Source of the DNA: DATCYX01 sp963714425
GTDB taxonomy: Bacteria; Chloroflexota; Anaerolineae; Anaerolineales; UBA4823
Direction: 5' to 3'
Assembly (NCBI GenBank): GCA_963714425.1
Contig: CAVQOI010000014.1
Location: 1-64,000, forward strand
Length of the DNA: 64,000 nucleotides
Both the position numbers and the translations under genes were made by a program. Positions 24,938 through 32,702 of the stretch are shown piece after piece. Numbering within the stretch: the first letter of the stretch is position 1; the number at the start of each line of letters is the position of its first letter. The notes under the pieces were generated by a model, which saw only the letters and a program-made list of their open reading frames with translations, searched no databases and was not told where the DNA came from.

Positions 24938-26173
24938 ATGCAAACTCCATGGGATCATCGCTATGCTCAGCGGACCCAACGGATAGGCAGCTCTGCCATT
25001 CGCGAGTTGCTGAAACTTACCGAACAACCGGACATTATTTCCTTTGGCGGCGGTCTACCCGCTCCAGATGTATTTCCATTGGATGAGTTCCGGGAAGCTT
25101 GTGATAGCGTTTTGAGGGAGCACGGTCGTCAAGCTTTGCAGTATAGTACGACGGAAGGGTATCTACCTTTGAGGGAGCAGATCGCCCGGCACGCAGCTCG
25201 CTATAATATTTTGGTCAACCCAGAGAACATTCTGCTTACATCCGGATCGCAGCAGGCTTTGGATCTGATTGGCAAAATTTTTATCAACCGGGGGGATCAT
25301 ATCCTGGTTGAAGACCCCACTTATCTAGGCGCACTACAGGCTTGGAATGCATACGGCGCAGAGTACGTCACTGTCCCGATTGATAAGACGGGTATGAATA
25401 CCGATCTTCTTGAAGAGGCCTTGAGGACGGGTCCAAAGTTTATCTATGTGTTGCCGAATTTCCAAAACCCCACCGGAGTGACCCTCTCGCAAGAACGCAG
25501 GCAGAAAGTGGTTGAGCTGGCTGATCGCTATGGGGTTCCAATCATCGAAGATGATCCATACGGTCAGTTGCGTTTTGAAGGTGATCATTTATCAGCAGTC
25601 GTCACACTCGACGACCAGTTCCGCAACCACCACGGTTCCTGCTATCATGGTAATGTAATTTACCTGAGTACCTTCTCAAAGACTCTCTCCCCAGGATTGA
25701 GGCTCGGCTGGGTTGTGGCTCCGGCGGAGGTAATCCGCAAGCTGGTACAAGCTAAGCAAGGCGCCGACCTGCACACTGCCACATTCAATCAATTGGTAGC
25801 CTATGAAGTCTCGCGCGGGGGGTTCCTCGACCACCATGTCAAAGAAATCAGGCGTGTGTATAAGGAGCGGCGAGATGTCATGCTGGCAGCCATGGACCGC
25901 TACTTCCCACCAGAGGTGGACTGGACCCAGCCAGAAGGCGGCCTGTTTTTATGGGGAACGATTCCTGAAAACCTCAATTCCGCTGATGTCCTCAAGGATG
26001 CCATCAAGCAGAAAGTCGCGTTTGTGCCTGGAGCGCCTTTCTATCCCAACGGCGGCGGGCACAATACCATGCGGATAAACTTCTCAAATGCTACGCCTGA
26101 AAGGATCCAGGAGGGAATCTCGCGGCTTGGGAGCGTACTTTATGATAAGATTCGCGACCACTCGATAGCTTGA
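24938..26173 (+). CDS. PLP-dependent aminotransferase, class I/II (MocR-fold / 2-aminoadipate type)
   Basis: This is a 411-residue fold-type I aminotransferase. It shows ISFGGGLPAPDVFP, YSTTEGYLPLREQIA, TSGSQQALDLIGK, PNFQNPTGVTLS, DDPYGQLRF, and the PLP-lysine motif STFSKTLSPGLRLGW. The C-terminal INFSNATPERI fits the same group. The group includes LysN-type 2-aminoadipate transaminases and the enzyme half of MocR regulators; here there is no DNA-binding domain. It likely transfers amino groups among aromatic, branched or dicarboxylic amino acids. It follows the SHMT-GcvT gene and precedes the aromatic operon, from which an insertion sequence now separates it. GAGGAGA ribosome site. Confidence 0.9.
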   Translation: MQTPWDHRYAQRTQRIGSSAIRELLKLTEQPDIISFGGGLPAPDVFPLDEFREACDSVLREHGRQALQYSTTEGYLPLREQIARHAARYNILVNPENILLTSGSQQALDLIGKIFINRGDHILVEDPTYLGALQAWNAYGAEYVTVPIDKTGMNTDLLEEALRTGPKFIYVLPNFQNPTGVTLSQERRQKVVELADRYGVPIIEDDPYGQLRFEGDHLSAVVTLDDQFRNHHGSCYHGNVIYLSTFSKTLSPGLRLGWVVAPAEVIRKLVQAKQGADLHTATFNQLVAYEVSRGGFLDHHVKEIRRVYKERRDVMLAAMDRYFPPEVDWTQPEGGLFLWGTIPENLNSADVLKDAIKQKVAFVPGAPFYPNGGGHNTMRINFSNATPERIQEGISRLGSVLYDKIRDHSIA

Positions 26174-26200
26174 AAATGTGATCGTACAACCATGTATTGA

Positions 26201-26235
26201 AGAGTGCAGGTGGCTAGCCGCCCGCACTCTTTTTG
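26201..26235 (+). terminator. Intrinsic terminator after the aminotransferase
   Basis: AGAGTGC (26201-26207) and GCACTCT (26224-26230) with an inner GGC/GCC stem are followed by TTTTT. It lies 28 bp after the stop codon. Confidence 0.8.
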
Positions 26236-26253
26236 CTAGTCCTTTTTTACTAC

Positions 26254-27852
26254 TGTCAATGCAAAATAGAAATGTCCCTTTTTCTGCAAAGTAGAGATGT
26301 CCCCTTTGCCAGGGATGAATAATCGGATATGGTAGACTCGAGGCACTCGTGCGGAGGATAGGGCAACGCTGGAGAGCGACCCGAGCGCCGACACGAGGCC
26401 GAAGACTGGGCAGAGCGGAGATCGCTCTGTTCTTTGGTTTCTGCCCAGTTTTTGGCCGAAAGCGATAAACTCACAGGCCGATCCATATCAGTCTGCGCCA
26501 TGGGGAGTGGTTTCCTGGATAGGTTTGCCGTTGAGATGACGGCCGTATCGGCGCCAGGGGTGGTTGGGGGCGGGGACAGGGGGCGGCTTGATCTGGCGAT
26601 CGAGGGTTTTGGTATCGGCGACCTGAGCCTGGCGAGTAGGCTTGTGAAAGATCGTGTAAGATAGGGGTTTGTTTCGGTAGAGGATGGTGACTTCTCCTTT
26701 GGCATTCTCACAGACGGTGACTTGAGCCTTGCGCAGAGCATAGTCAGGGCGGTTGGATTGGATCTGGTAGATCACCTTGTTGGCTTGCACGGTGAGGTTC
26801 TTGGAGAGCGTAGCGGTTTTCTGGCGGGTCAAGATGATATCCAGGTTTTCGGTTTTGAGTAAGGGGCGGTGGGCATCATGGTTGCTGCGGGGAGCCACGG
26901 CAAAGCGGCGGTTGAAATCCAGGCGGAACACGGGTAGATAGGCATTGGCGCTGTCGATGTCGGAAATACCTAGCAGGCGCAGCTCCTTGACCAGGCGGTC
27001 CTGGAGGGTCTGATTGGCGCGTTCGATGCGCCCTTTGGCTTGGGGGGTGTTGGCACAGATGATTTGGATGTCCAACTCCTGCATGGCTCGTGCGAACTGG
27101 GTAAGACCACTCCCTAGACCGATCGTTTGCACTTGATTGACCCGAAAGATGCCGTGCTTGTCGCTGTAGAAGGCCACCGGCTTGCCATACCGCTCAAAAT
27201 AGTGCCGGGAAGCTTCGCAGTAGCCGAAAAAGGTCTCGTCCGGCACAAACCACAACTCCAAGAGTTGCCCCGTGGCATCGTCAATATACACCAGCAGGGT
27301 GCACTTCGGCCCGCGCCCTTCGAACCAGTCGTGATCCGAGCCATCGATCTGCACCAATTCCCCAAAACAAGCTCGCCGCTCACGCATCTGGTGCATCGAC
27401 GGCTTTTTCGCCCGCTTCGGCTTCCACATCTCTTCTGCAATCATGATCTTGCGCACACTTTCCCGCGATATCCGTAGCTTGTGTTTCTCCGTCAGCTTCT
27501 CGTGCGCTAAGGTGGGTCCAAAGTCTCGATAGTGCTCATAGATCAGGTCGATGGCTTTCTGCTGCGTTTCCGCATCCAGGCGATGGTTGCTCGGCTTCCC
27601 TCGCCGGGCGCTGACCAACCCTTTCGCTCCTTGGACTTTATATGCTCGATAGAGCCGTTTGACCTGCCGCACACTCAAACTTAGTATCCGGGCTGCTTCC
27701 TTCTGCGTCAGGCGTTTGTCCTTGATCCGCTGTATCGCTTCCAATCGTGTGATTTCTCGGTTGCTCATTCTCAGTAGTTCGTCCATTTCGTGTCCCTTCA
27801 GAGGGGACATTTTAACTTTGCGAAAAGGGGACTCTACTACTTTGCGCTAACA
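26254..27852 (-). mobile_element. Insertion sequence, IS1202/ISNCY type, 1.6 kb
   Basis: The element is about 1599 bp. The left end reads TGTCAATGCAAAATAG and the right end, reverse-complemented, TGTTAGCGCAAAGTAG; similarity continues inwards for more than 50 bases through GTCCCCTTTT and GCAAAGT..A.ATGTCCCCT, so each end contains two related sub-repeats (GCAAAGTA followed by GTCCCC). A single transposase gene fills the inside. Long target duplications such as the one here are reported for the IS1202 group, formerly listed in ISNCY. It inserted between the terminator of the aminotransferase and the promoter of the aromatic operon. Confidence 0.82.
26488..27786 (-). CDS. IS1202/ISNCY-type DDE transposase
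   Basis: This is a transposase of about 432 residues with an N-terminal helix-turn-helix (REITRLEAIQRIKDKRLTQK, then AARILSLSVRQVKRLYRAYK) and a second DNA-binding segment around GPTLAHEKLTEKHKLRISRESV. A retroviral-integrase-like core follows: first Asp in GELVQIDGSDHDWFE, second in FYSDKHGIFR, and Glu in AKGRIERANQTLQDRL. The C-terminus is the usual beta-rich tail. No internal stop or frameshift is visible, so it may still be active. Start chosen at MDELLRMSN (27786); the ATG at 27810 lies within the inverted-end sub-repeat and is less likely. Confidence 0.88.
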   Translation of the reverse strand: MDELLRMSNREITRLEAIQRIKDKRLTQKEAARILSLSVRQVKRLYRAYKVQGAKGLVSARRGKPSNHRLDAETQQKAIDLIYEHYRDFGPTLAHEKLTEKHKLRISRESVRKIMIAEEMWKPKRAKKPSMHQMRERRACFGELVQIDGSDHDWFEGRGPKCTLLVYIDDATGQLLELWFVPDETFFGYCEASRHYFERYGKPVAFYSDKHGIFRVNQVQTIGLGSGLTQFARAMQELDIQIICANTPQAKGRIERANQTLQDRLVKELRLLGISDIDSANAYLPVFRLDFNRRFAVAPRSNHDAHRPLLKTENLDIILTRQKTATLSKNLTVQANKVIYQIQSNRPDYALRKAQVTVCENAKGEVTILYRNKPLSYTIFHKPTRQAQVADTKTLDRQIKPPPVPAPNHPWRRYGRHLNGKPIQETTPHGAD

Positions 27853-27867
27853 GTCCTTTTTTACTAC

Positions 27868-27896
27868 TTGACTTCTTCATGCGATTCAGATAAACT
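27868..27896 (+). promoter_or_regulatory. Sigma-70-type promoter of the aromatic operon
   Basis: TTGACT (27868-27873), 17 bases, TAAACT (27891-27896). Spacing is optimal. The -35 box begins at the base right after the insertion-sequence target duplication, so anything upstream of -35 was moved 1.6 kb away by the insertion. Predicted transcription start is near 27903, 34 bases before the leader peptide. Confidence 0.75.
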
Positions 27897-27936
27897 TGGG
27901 GAAATTTGTAATGAACTGGAATTCAATTGTAACGTT

Positions 27937-28020
27937 ATGACCACTATTTCCTCCTCACTCTATTTTTGCCGCTACTATTATTTTGGCACCCGGACACCGG
28001 ATGCCGTTGGCGGCGCTTAA
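27937..28020 (+). CDS. Aromatic-operon leader peptide (Tyr/Phe-rich)
   Basis: A 27-codon frame opens at ATG 27937 and closes with TAA at 28020. It encodes a peptide with LYFCRYYYF in the middle: four Tyr and two Phe codons in nine, three Tyr in a row at codons 13-15 (27973-27981) followed by Phe. Low charged Tyr-tRNA or Phe-tRNA would stall a ribosome right before the 5' arm of the first leader hairpin. The ribosome site is weak (CTGGAA). Its placement between a consensus promoter and a terminator, just ahead of aromatic biosynthesis genes, makes a ribosome-mediated attenuation leader by far the best reading. Confidence 0.85.
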   Translation: MTTISSSLYFCRYYYFGTRTPDAVGGA

Positions 28021-28080
28021 CAGGGCAGAGGAGTTTACCTTAACCCAGACGCGAGACCAACGGTCTCGTGTTTTTGTTTT
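27985..28080 (+). promoter_or_regulatory. Attenuator of the aromatic operon: 1:2 hairpin, 2:3 antiterminator, 3:4 terminator
   Basis: Three competing structures are visible. Arms 1 and 2: GGCACCCGG (27985-27993) with CCGGATGCC (27997-28005), one internal mismatch, loop ACA. Arms 2 and 3: CCGTTGG (28004-28010) is the exact complement of CCAACGG (28057-28063). Arms 3 and 4: CGAGACC (28052-28058) with GGTCTCG (28062-28068), followed by TGTTTTTGTTTT, a standard terminator. A ribosome paused at the Tyr codons would cover arm 1, freeing 28004-28010 to pair with 28057-28063 and so break the terminator. A ribosome that proceeds would let arms 3 and 4 form and stop transcription before aroH. Confidence 0.82.
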
Positions 28081-28096
28081 ACGGGAGATTTATTTT

Positions 28097-28465
28097 ATGA
28101 GCGTACGCGGCATTCGTGGGGCGACGACCGTAACGAAAGATGAACCCCAGGTTATCCTGCAAGCTACCAGTGAGTTGCTAGCTGCTATCCTGGACGCAAA
28201 TCCATCCATGAAACCGGAGGATATTGCTAGTGTTCTCTTCACTTTGACCGAGGATCTGCGCAGTGAATTCCCTGCTAAAGCAGCGCGAGAGATGGGTTGG
28301 GAACGCGTTCCACTGATGTGCGCGCAAGAGATCCCCGTGCCAGGCGGGTTGCCCGCTTGCATCCGGGTGTTAATTCATTGGAATACAGATTTACCAGGCG
28401 AATCTGTGCGCCATATTTATCTTCGCAAGGCATCAAAGCTCCGTGAAGATTTGGCGAACAAGTAA
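28097..28465 (+). CDS. aroH: Chorismate mutase, AroH type
   Basis: This is a 122-residue protein of the trimeric AroH fold (Bacillus type): SVRGIRGATTVTKDEPQVI at the start, LFTLTEDLRSEFPAKAARE in the middle and VPLMCAQEIPVPGGLPACIRVL after it. These include the Arg, Cys and Glu residues that line the chorismate site in the family. It converts chorismate to prephenate, the first step of the Tyr/Phe branch. The start is chosen at ATG 28097 with GGGAG upstream; the frame extends further 5' through the attenuator, which is not coding. First gene of the operon and directly under attenuator control. Confidence 0.93.
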   Translation: MSVRGIRGATTVTKDEPQVILQATSELLAAILDANPSMKPEDIASVLFTLTEDLRSEFPAKAAREMGWERVPLMCAQEIPVPGGLPACIRVLIHWNTDLPGESVRHIYLRKASKLREDLANK

Positions 28466-28512
28466 AGATCCTGCCATGATTAAGTATATTTGTGAGTTGT
28501 GGAGGTGCTGAA

Positions 28513-29562
28513 ATGATGATTATCATGCGTTCCGATGCGACCAAAGAACAGGTTGCAGCAGTGGTGGAGCGGGTTGAGGCCAACTCTCTGCTCGCCCACC
28601 TTTCTGAAGGAGCTGAGCGCACAGTAATTGGCGCGATCGGAGATGGACGCCCGGTCAACCTCGACCAATTCATCTTCCTGCCCGGAGTTGACCGGGTAAT
28701 GCCCATTTCTCGACCCTATAAGCTGGCATCGCGTGAATTCAGCCCACAGAACACGGTCTTTCCACTGAATGGGGTATCCATCGGTGGGGAGGAAGTCGTG
28801 ATTATGGCAGGACCCTGCTCGGTGGAAGATCGCTCCTTGCTCCTTGAGACAGCATTTGCAGTACGCGAGGCAGGGGCGCATGTGCTGCGGGGTGGGGCGT
28901 TTAAACCACGCACTTCGCCGTACTCGTTTCAGGGATTGGGCGAAAAAGGGTTAGAGCTGCTGGCTGAAGCCAGCCAGTTGACAGGATTGCCGGTAGTCAC
29001 CGAGGTCATGTCGCCCGAGCAGGTACCTCTTGTAGTAAAGTATGCTGATGTGCTGCAGATAGGGGCGCGAAACATGCAAAACTACGCACTTCTGCACGCC
29101 GTTGGTTCCAGCATGCACCCTGTTCTGCTTAAGCGAGGCATGTCAGCGACAGTTGAGGAATTGCTAATGGCGGCGGAGTATTTCTTATCTCACGGCAACC
29201 GCCGGGTGATCTTGTGCGAACGCGGCATCCGGACATTCGAAGATTCGACACGCAATACCACTGATATCAACGCAATCCCAGTGCTAAAAGCGCTGACACA
29301 TCTACCGGTGGTGCTAGATCCGAGCCATAGCACGGGATATTGGAACTATGTCACAGCGATTGCCCGCGCTGGCATTGCGGCTGGTGCCGATGGCTTGATT
29401 GTGGAAGTGCACCCCAACCCGCATGCAGCCCTTTCCGATGGCGGGCAATCCCTCAAGCCCGAGCGCTTTGCTGAGCTGGTCCGGCAGGCGCGTGCGGTTG
29501 CAGAGGCGGTAGGGCGTAAGTACGCCCCATCTTACTCGGCTGCCAAGGTCGAGACAGCCTGA
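28513..29562 (+). CDS. aroF: 3-deoxy-7-phosphoheptulonate (DAHP) synthase, type I-beta
   Basis: This is a 349-residue enzyme condensing phosphoenolpyruvate and erythrose 4-phosphate, step 1 of the shikimate pathway. The N-terminal 70 residues (MIIMRSDATKEQVAAVVERV ... VDRVMPISRPYKLASREF) are the ferredoxin-like domain that allows feedback control in this class, and may bind Tyr. The barrel shows IMAGPCSVED, LRGGAFKPRTSPYSFQGLG, LLKRGMSATVEE, ILCERGIRTFE and VVLDPSHSTGY, including the metal-binding Cys, His, Glu and Asp. Start chosen at ATG 28513 (GGAGG 10-12 bases upstream). Confidence 0.95.
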   Translation: MMIIMRSDATKEQVAAVVERVEANSLLAHLSEGAERTVIGAIGDGRPVNLDQFIFLPGVDRVMPISRPYKLASREFSPQNTVFPLNGVSIGGEEVVIMAGPCSVEDRSLLLETAFAVREAGAHVLRGGAFKPRTSPYSFQGLGEKGLELLAEASQLTGLPVVTEVMSPEQVPLVVKYADVLQIGARNMQNYALLHAVGSSMHPVLLKRGMSATVEELLMAAEYFLSHGNRRVILCERGIRTFEDSTRNTTDINAIPVLKALTHLPVVLDPSHSTGYWNYVTAIARAGIAAGADGLIVEVHPNPHAALSDGGQSLKPERFAELVRQARAVAEAVGRKYAPSYSAAKVETA

Positions 29563-29608
29563 TGGGAATATCAGGACCTCAGCGATATTTTAGAGGGAGA
29601 ATAAATTG

Positions 29609-30472
29609 ATGACAGGCGACGATGGATCGCTCGCTGACTTTAAAATTGCCATTCTTGGATTAGGCCTAATGGGGGGGTCACTGGCTCTGGCGCTGAAGGG
29701 ACATTGTGCCGCCATATATGGTGTTGACACTCAAGCTGAAATCGTCTCACGTGCGACTGAACAAGGTATTGTAGATCTGGCTTCAGACGATCCAGAACAG
29801 ATCCTGCCGCTTGCTGATGTGGTCATCCTCGCAGTTCCAGTGAGTATGATCTTAAACTATCTCTACGTGTTGCCAGCCATTCACCCGGGCTCGGCGCTTG
29901 TCGTGGATATTGGGTCAAGCAAGGCTGAGATCGTGCAGGCGATGAATGCACTACCACCACGTTTTGATCCAGTAGGTGGGCATCCGATGTGTGGAAAAGA
30001 GGTGAGCGGCCTGGCGAACGCTGATCCTGATTTATTCCGGGTGGCTACTTTTGCATTTACCCCACTCGAGCGCACCAGCCGGAAGGCCAGAAAATTTTGT
30101 GACAATCTCGCACGTACAATTGGGGCTGAGCCTCTTTGGGTAGACGCAGCCTCACACGACCACTGGACAGCGGAGACCAGCCATTTTCCCTACCTCCTGG
30201 CGAATTCACTGGCATCTGTGACCTCACTCGAAGCCGCTCCACTAGTCGGTCCAGGCTTCCGCAGTTCAGCACGGCTGGCAGCCTCCTCCCAGCAGATGAT
30301 GCGGGATATCCTGGCGACAAATCGTGAGAATGTGCTGCTATCCATCGCCGGGTTTAAGCAACACCTGGAACAGATAGAGACACTCCTCATGAACCGTGAC
30401 TTAGATACCCTTGAAACGCTTTTAGAGGATGGTGCAAAACGATACGAGGCGTTGATCACCAAACAGGTGTGA
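29609..30472 (+). CDS. tyrA: Prephenate dehydrogenase
   Basis: This is a 287-residue NAD(P)-dependent enzyme that oxidises prephenate to 4-hydroxyphenylpyruvate. The N-terminal Rossmann motif is IAILGLGLMGGSLALAL, followed by PLADVVILAVPV and the TyrA signature VGGHPMCGKEVSG. The all-helical C-terminal domain has DHWTAETSHFPYLLANSL. No ACT domain follows, so direct Tyr feedback through that domain is unlikely. Start at ATG 29609; a TTG three bases earlier is possible. Ribosome site GAGGGAGA. Confidence 0.94.
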   Translation: MTGDDGSLADFKIAILGLGLMGGSLALALKGHCAAIYGVDTQAEIVSRATEQGIVDLASDDPEQILPLADVVILAVPVSMILNYLYVLPAIHPGSALVVDIGSSKAEIVQAMNALPPRFDPVGGHPMCGKEVSGLANADPDLFRVATFAFTPLERTSRKARKFCDNLARTIGAEPLWVDAASHDHWTAETSHFPYLLANSLASVTSLEAAPLVGPGFRSSARLAASSQQMMRDILATNRENVLLSIAGFKQHLEQIETLLMNRDLDTLETLLEDGAKRYEALITKQV

Positions 30473-30487
30473 CGAAGCAAAGACGCG

Positions 30488-31804
30488 ATGCTATTGACAG
30501 TCTCCCCCAGCCAACACCTTCATGGCAGCCTCTCGCTGCCCGGCGATAAGTCGCTCTCCCACCGTGCAGCGTTGTTTTCTGCCATCGCTGAGGGTGAAAG
30601 CGCCATTGATAACTTCCTCGATGCGGGAGTCACCCGGGTTATGCTTCGATCCCTTTCCGGTCTGGGAGTAGCTTGGGACCTGAGTGATGGTTGTTTGACC
30701 GTGCCGGGAAAAGGATTGGGCGGTCTGCGAAGTGCCTCCAGGGATTTGGATTGCGGGAATTCGGCTACCACCTTGCGCCTGCTGGCAGGTGCGCTTGCAG
30801 CAGCCGGAATCAAGGCTGTTTTGGATGGCTCGCAAGGTCTGCGCAGCCGTCCTATGAATCGAATCGTCGAGCCTTTGAGGCGCATGGGTGTGCTAATCGA
30901 GGCAACCCCGCAAGGAACTGCCCCACTAAGAATATCCGCCAGAGCCAAGGATCAGCCGCTGACAGCCTTGAATTACACGATGCCCGTTGCTAGCGCGCAA
31001 GTTAAAACATGTTTGCTGCTGGCAGCCCTGGCAGCAGACGCTCCGACCACGATCGGAGAGACAGAGCTCTCCCGGGACCACAGCGAGCGTATGCTCACAG
31101 CAATGGGAGTCGACATTCGTAGCATTGGTACTCAGGTAACACTGTATCCATCTCATCCAGTAAAGCTCGATGCACTCCGTATGAGACTGCCAGGCGATAT
31201 ATCTTCTGCTGCCTTTCTGATCGTGGCTGCATTAATCACACCAGGCTCACAGATCACCCTGGAGAAAGTCCTGCTCAACCCTTCCCGGACTGGATTGCTC
31301 GATGCCCTGCAGGGAATGGGCGCCAATATCACTATCTGGAACCAAACCGAGCAGGCAGGCGAGCCGGTCGGAGATCTCACAGTATGCTCCAGCGAACTGA
31401 GTGCGATGGACGTTGATGCATCCCTGGCTGTACGCATGATCGATGAATTCCCTGCTTTTGCCGTGGCAGCCCTGTTTGCAAGGGGGCGCACGGTGGTGCG
31501 TGGGGCGGCTGAGTTGCGCCACAAAGAATCAGACCGAATCACCTCTCTGTGCGCTGAGCTGCGAAAGCTGGGCGGTTGGGTCGATGAATTTGCGGATGGG
31601 TTCACGATCCATGGCGGCAGGCGATTGACCGGCGGAGGCGTTGATCCTTACGGTGATCACCGCCTGGCGATGGCATTGGCAGTTGCAGGATTGGCGTCGG
31701 AGGAGCCGGTAGGGATTCGCGGAGCTGAAATCATCGCAAAGTCCTTCCCAAATTTCATTGAAGTCCTGCGCTCTCTGGGCGCCAGGCTGAGCGTGAGCGA
31801 ATGA
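30488..31804 (+). CDS. aroA: 5-enolpyruvylshikimate-3-phosphate synthase
   Basis: This is a 438-residue enzyme adding the enolpyruvyl group to shikimate 3-phosphate. Expected motifs are SLPGDKSLSHRAALF, DCGNSATTLRLLAG, GSQGLRSRPMNRI, ELRHKESDRI and YGDHRLAMALAVAG. The Gly of the LDCGNSATTLRL loop (GNSAT, where class I enzymes have GNAGT) suggests a class II-like, glyphosate-tolerant variant; that is inference. It ends in an ATGA overlap with aroE. Confidence 0.95.
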   Translation: MLLTVSPSQHLHGSLSLPGDKSLSHRAALFSAIAEGESAIDNFLDAGVTRVMLRSLSGLGVAWDLSDGCLTVPGKGLGGLRSASRDLDCGNSATTLRLLAGALAAAGIKAVLDGSQGLRSRPMNRIVEPLRRMGVLIEATPQGTAPLRISARAKDQPLTALNYTMPVASAQVKTCLLLAALAADAPTTIGETELSRDHSERMLTAMGVDIRSIGTQVTLYPSHPVKLDALRMRLPGDISSAAFLIVAALITPGSQITLEKVLLNPSRTGLLDALQGMGANITIWNQTEQAGEPVGDLTVCSSELSAMDVDASLAVRMIDEFPAFAVAALFARGRTVVRGAAELRHKESDRITSLCAELRKLGGWVDEFADGFTIHGGRRLTGGGVDPYGDHRLAMALAVAGLASEEPVGIRGAEIIAKSFPNFIEVLRSLGARLSVSE

Positions 31805-32694
31805 CGCCAGAGAATTACCATCTTGGTCTGATCGGTTACCCATTGGAGCACAGCCTGTCCCCGCGCTTACACCAGGCTGCCCTCAACGCATGTGGTTTGA
31901 GCGGTGAGTATCGCCTAATCTCGATCCACCCTGGTGCAGACCAGATGAGGCGTATCAACGAGCATCTCGATGCAATGCGAGCAGGGCTCATCCACGGGTT
32001 GAATGTAACCATCCCCTACAAGCAGATCGTGATCGGCTCACTCGATCACCTGACCGCAACTGCCGAGACGATCGGGGCTGTAAACACGATCTACCTTGAT
32101 GGAGATCAGCTCCTAGGTGAGAATACCGATGCCCCCGGCTTCCTTGCAGACTTGCAGAAAAACTACTCACCGCAAATTGATCGAACTTGCCTTGCCATAA
32201 TCCTGGGTGCAGGTGGCGCTGCGCGTGGGGTTGCTTACGCGCTGATCCAGTCCGGCTGGCGGGTGGTGGTTGCAGCCCGGCGTGTCCAGCAGGCACAAAA
32301 GCTTATCACTGAGATCACAGGTAAATCTGGGGGATTAGAGCATATGGCGACCAGCTTTACACCGGAAAATCTTCGCGCTCTTCTTGAAAGCCGCCGAAAA
32401 CTTGGCTCAAGCGATACCTTAATCGTCAACACAACCCCCGTCGGGATGTACCCACATAGCGACAACACACCCTGGCCTGAAGAAATCCCTTTTCCTGAGT
32501 GGGCATTTGTATACGATTTAGTCTATAATCCATCCGAGACGAAGCTTGTAGTCCAGGCGCGCAAGGAGGGTGTGGCCGCCGTCAACGGGCTGGGCATGCT
32601 CGTCGAGCAGGCCGCCCTGGCATTTGAATGTTGGACCGGAAATCAAGCTCCGCGTGAGCATATGTTGAGATCTGTTTCAATGGAGGGAGGATAA
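31801..32694 (+). CDS. aroE: Shikimate dehydrogenase
   Basis: This is a 297-residue NADP-dependent enzyme reducing 3-dehydroshikimate. It shows GYPLEHSLSPRLHQAAL, GLNVTIPYKQ (catalytic Lys), NTDAPGF, the Rossmann LGAGGAARGVAYALI, and VNTTPVGMYPH. Start overlaps aroA by 4 bases, which implies translational coupling. Complete and of normal length. Confidence 0.95.
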   Translation: MTPENYHLGLIGYPLEHSLSPRLHQAALNACGLSGEYRLISIHPGADQMRRINEHLDAMRAGLIHGLNVTIPYKQIVIGSLDHLTATAETIGAVNTIYLDGDQLLGENTDAPGFLADLQKNYSPQIDRTCLAIILGAGGAARGVAYALIQSGWRVVVAARRVQQAQKLITEITGKSGGLEHMATSFTPENLRALLESRRKLGSSDTLIVNTTPVGMYPHSDNTPWPEEIPFPEWAFVYDLVYNPSETKLVVQARKEGVAAVNGLGMLVEQAALAFECWTGNQAPREHMLRSVSMEGG

Positions 32695-32702
32695 TCGAGA
32701 AG

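Larger units (their letters stand above)
26239..27867. repeat. 15-bp target-site duplication flanking the insertion sequence
   Basis: GTCCTTTTTTACTAC occurs at 26239-26253 and again at 27853-27867, directly outside the inverted ends. A preceding A is also shared, so the duplication may be 15 or 16 bp depending on where the element end is placed. An exact duplication indicates a relatively recent, simple transposition. Confidence 0.85.

Noticed and set aside
27900..28090. T-box riboswitch for the aromatic operon
   Set aside because: No T-box consensus (AGGGUGGNACCGCG-like) and no stem I specifier architecture; the leader-peptide attenuator explains all structures seen.
27983..28096. Longer N-terminus for chorismate mutase
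   Set aside because: The extra 38 codons cover the attenuator hairpins and terminator; AroH proteins start near MxVRGIRGATT, which is the ATG at 28097.
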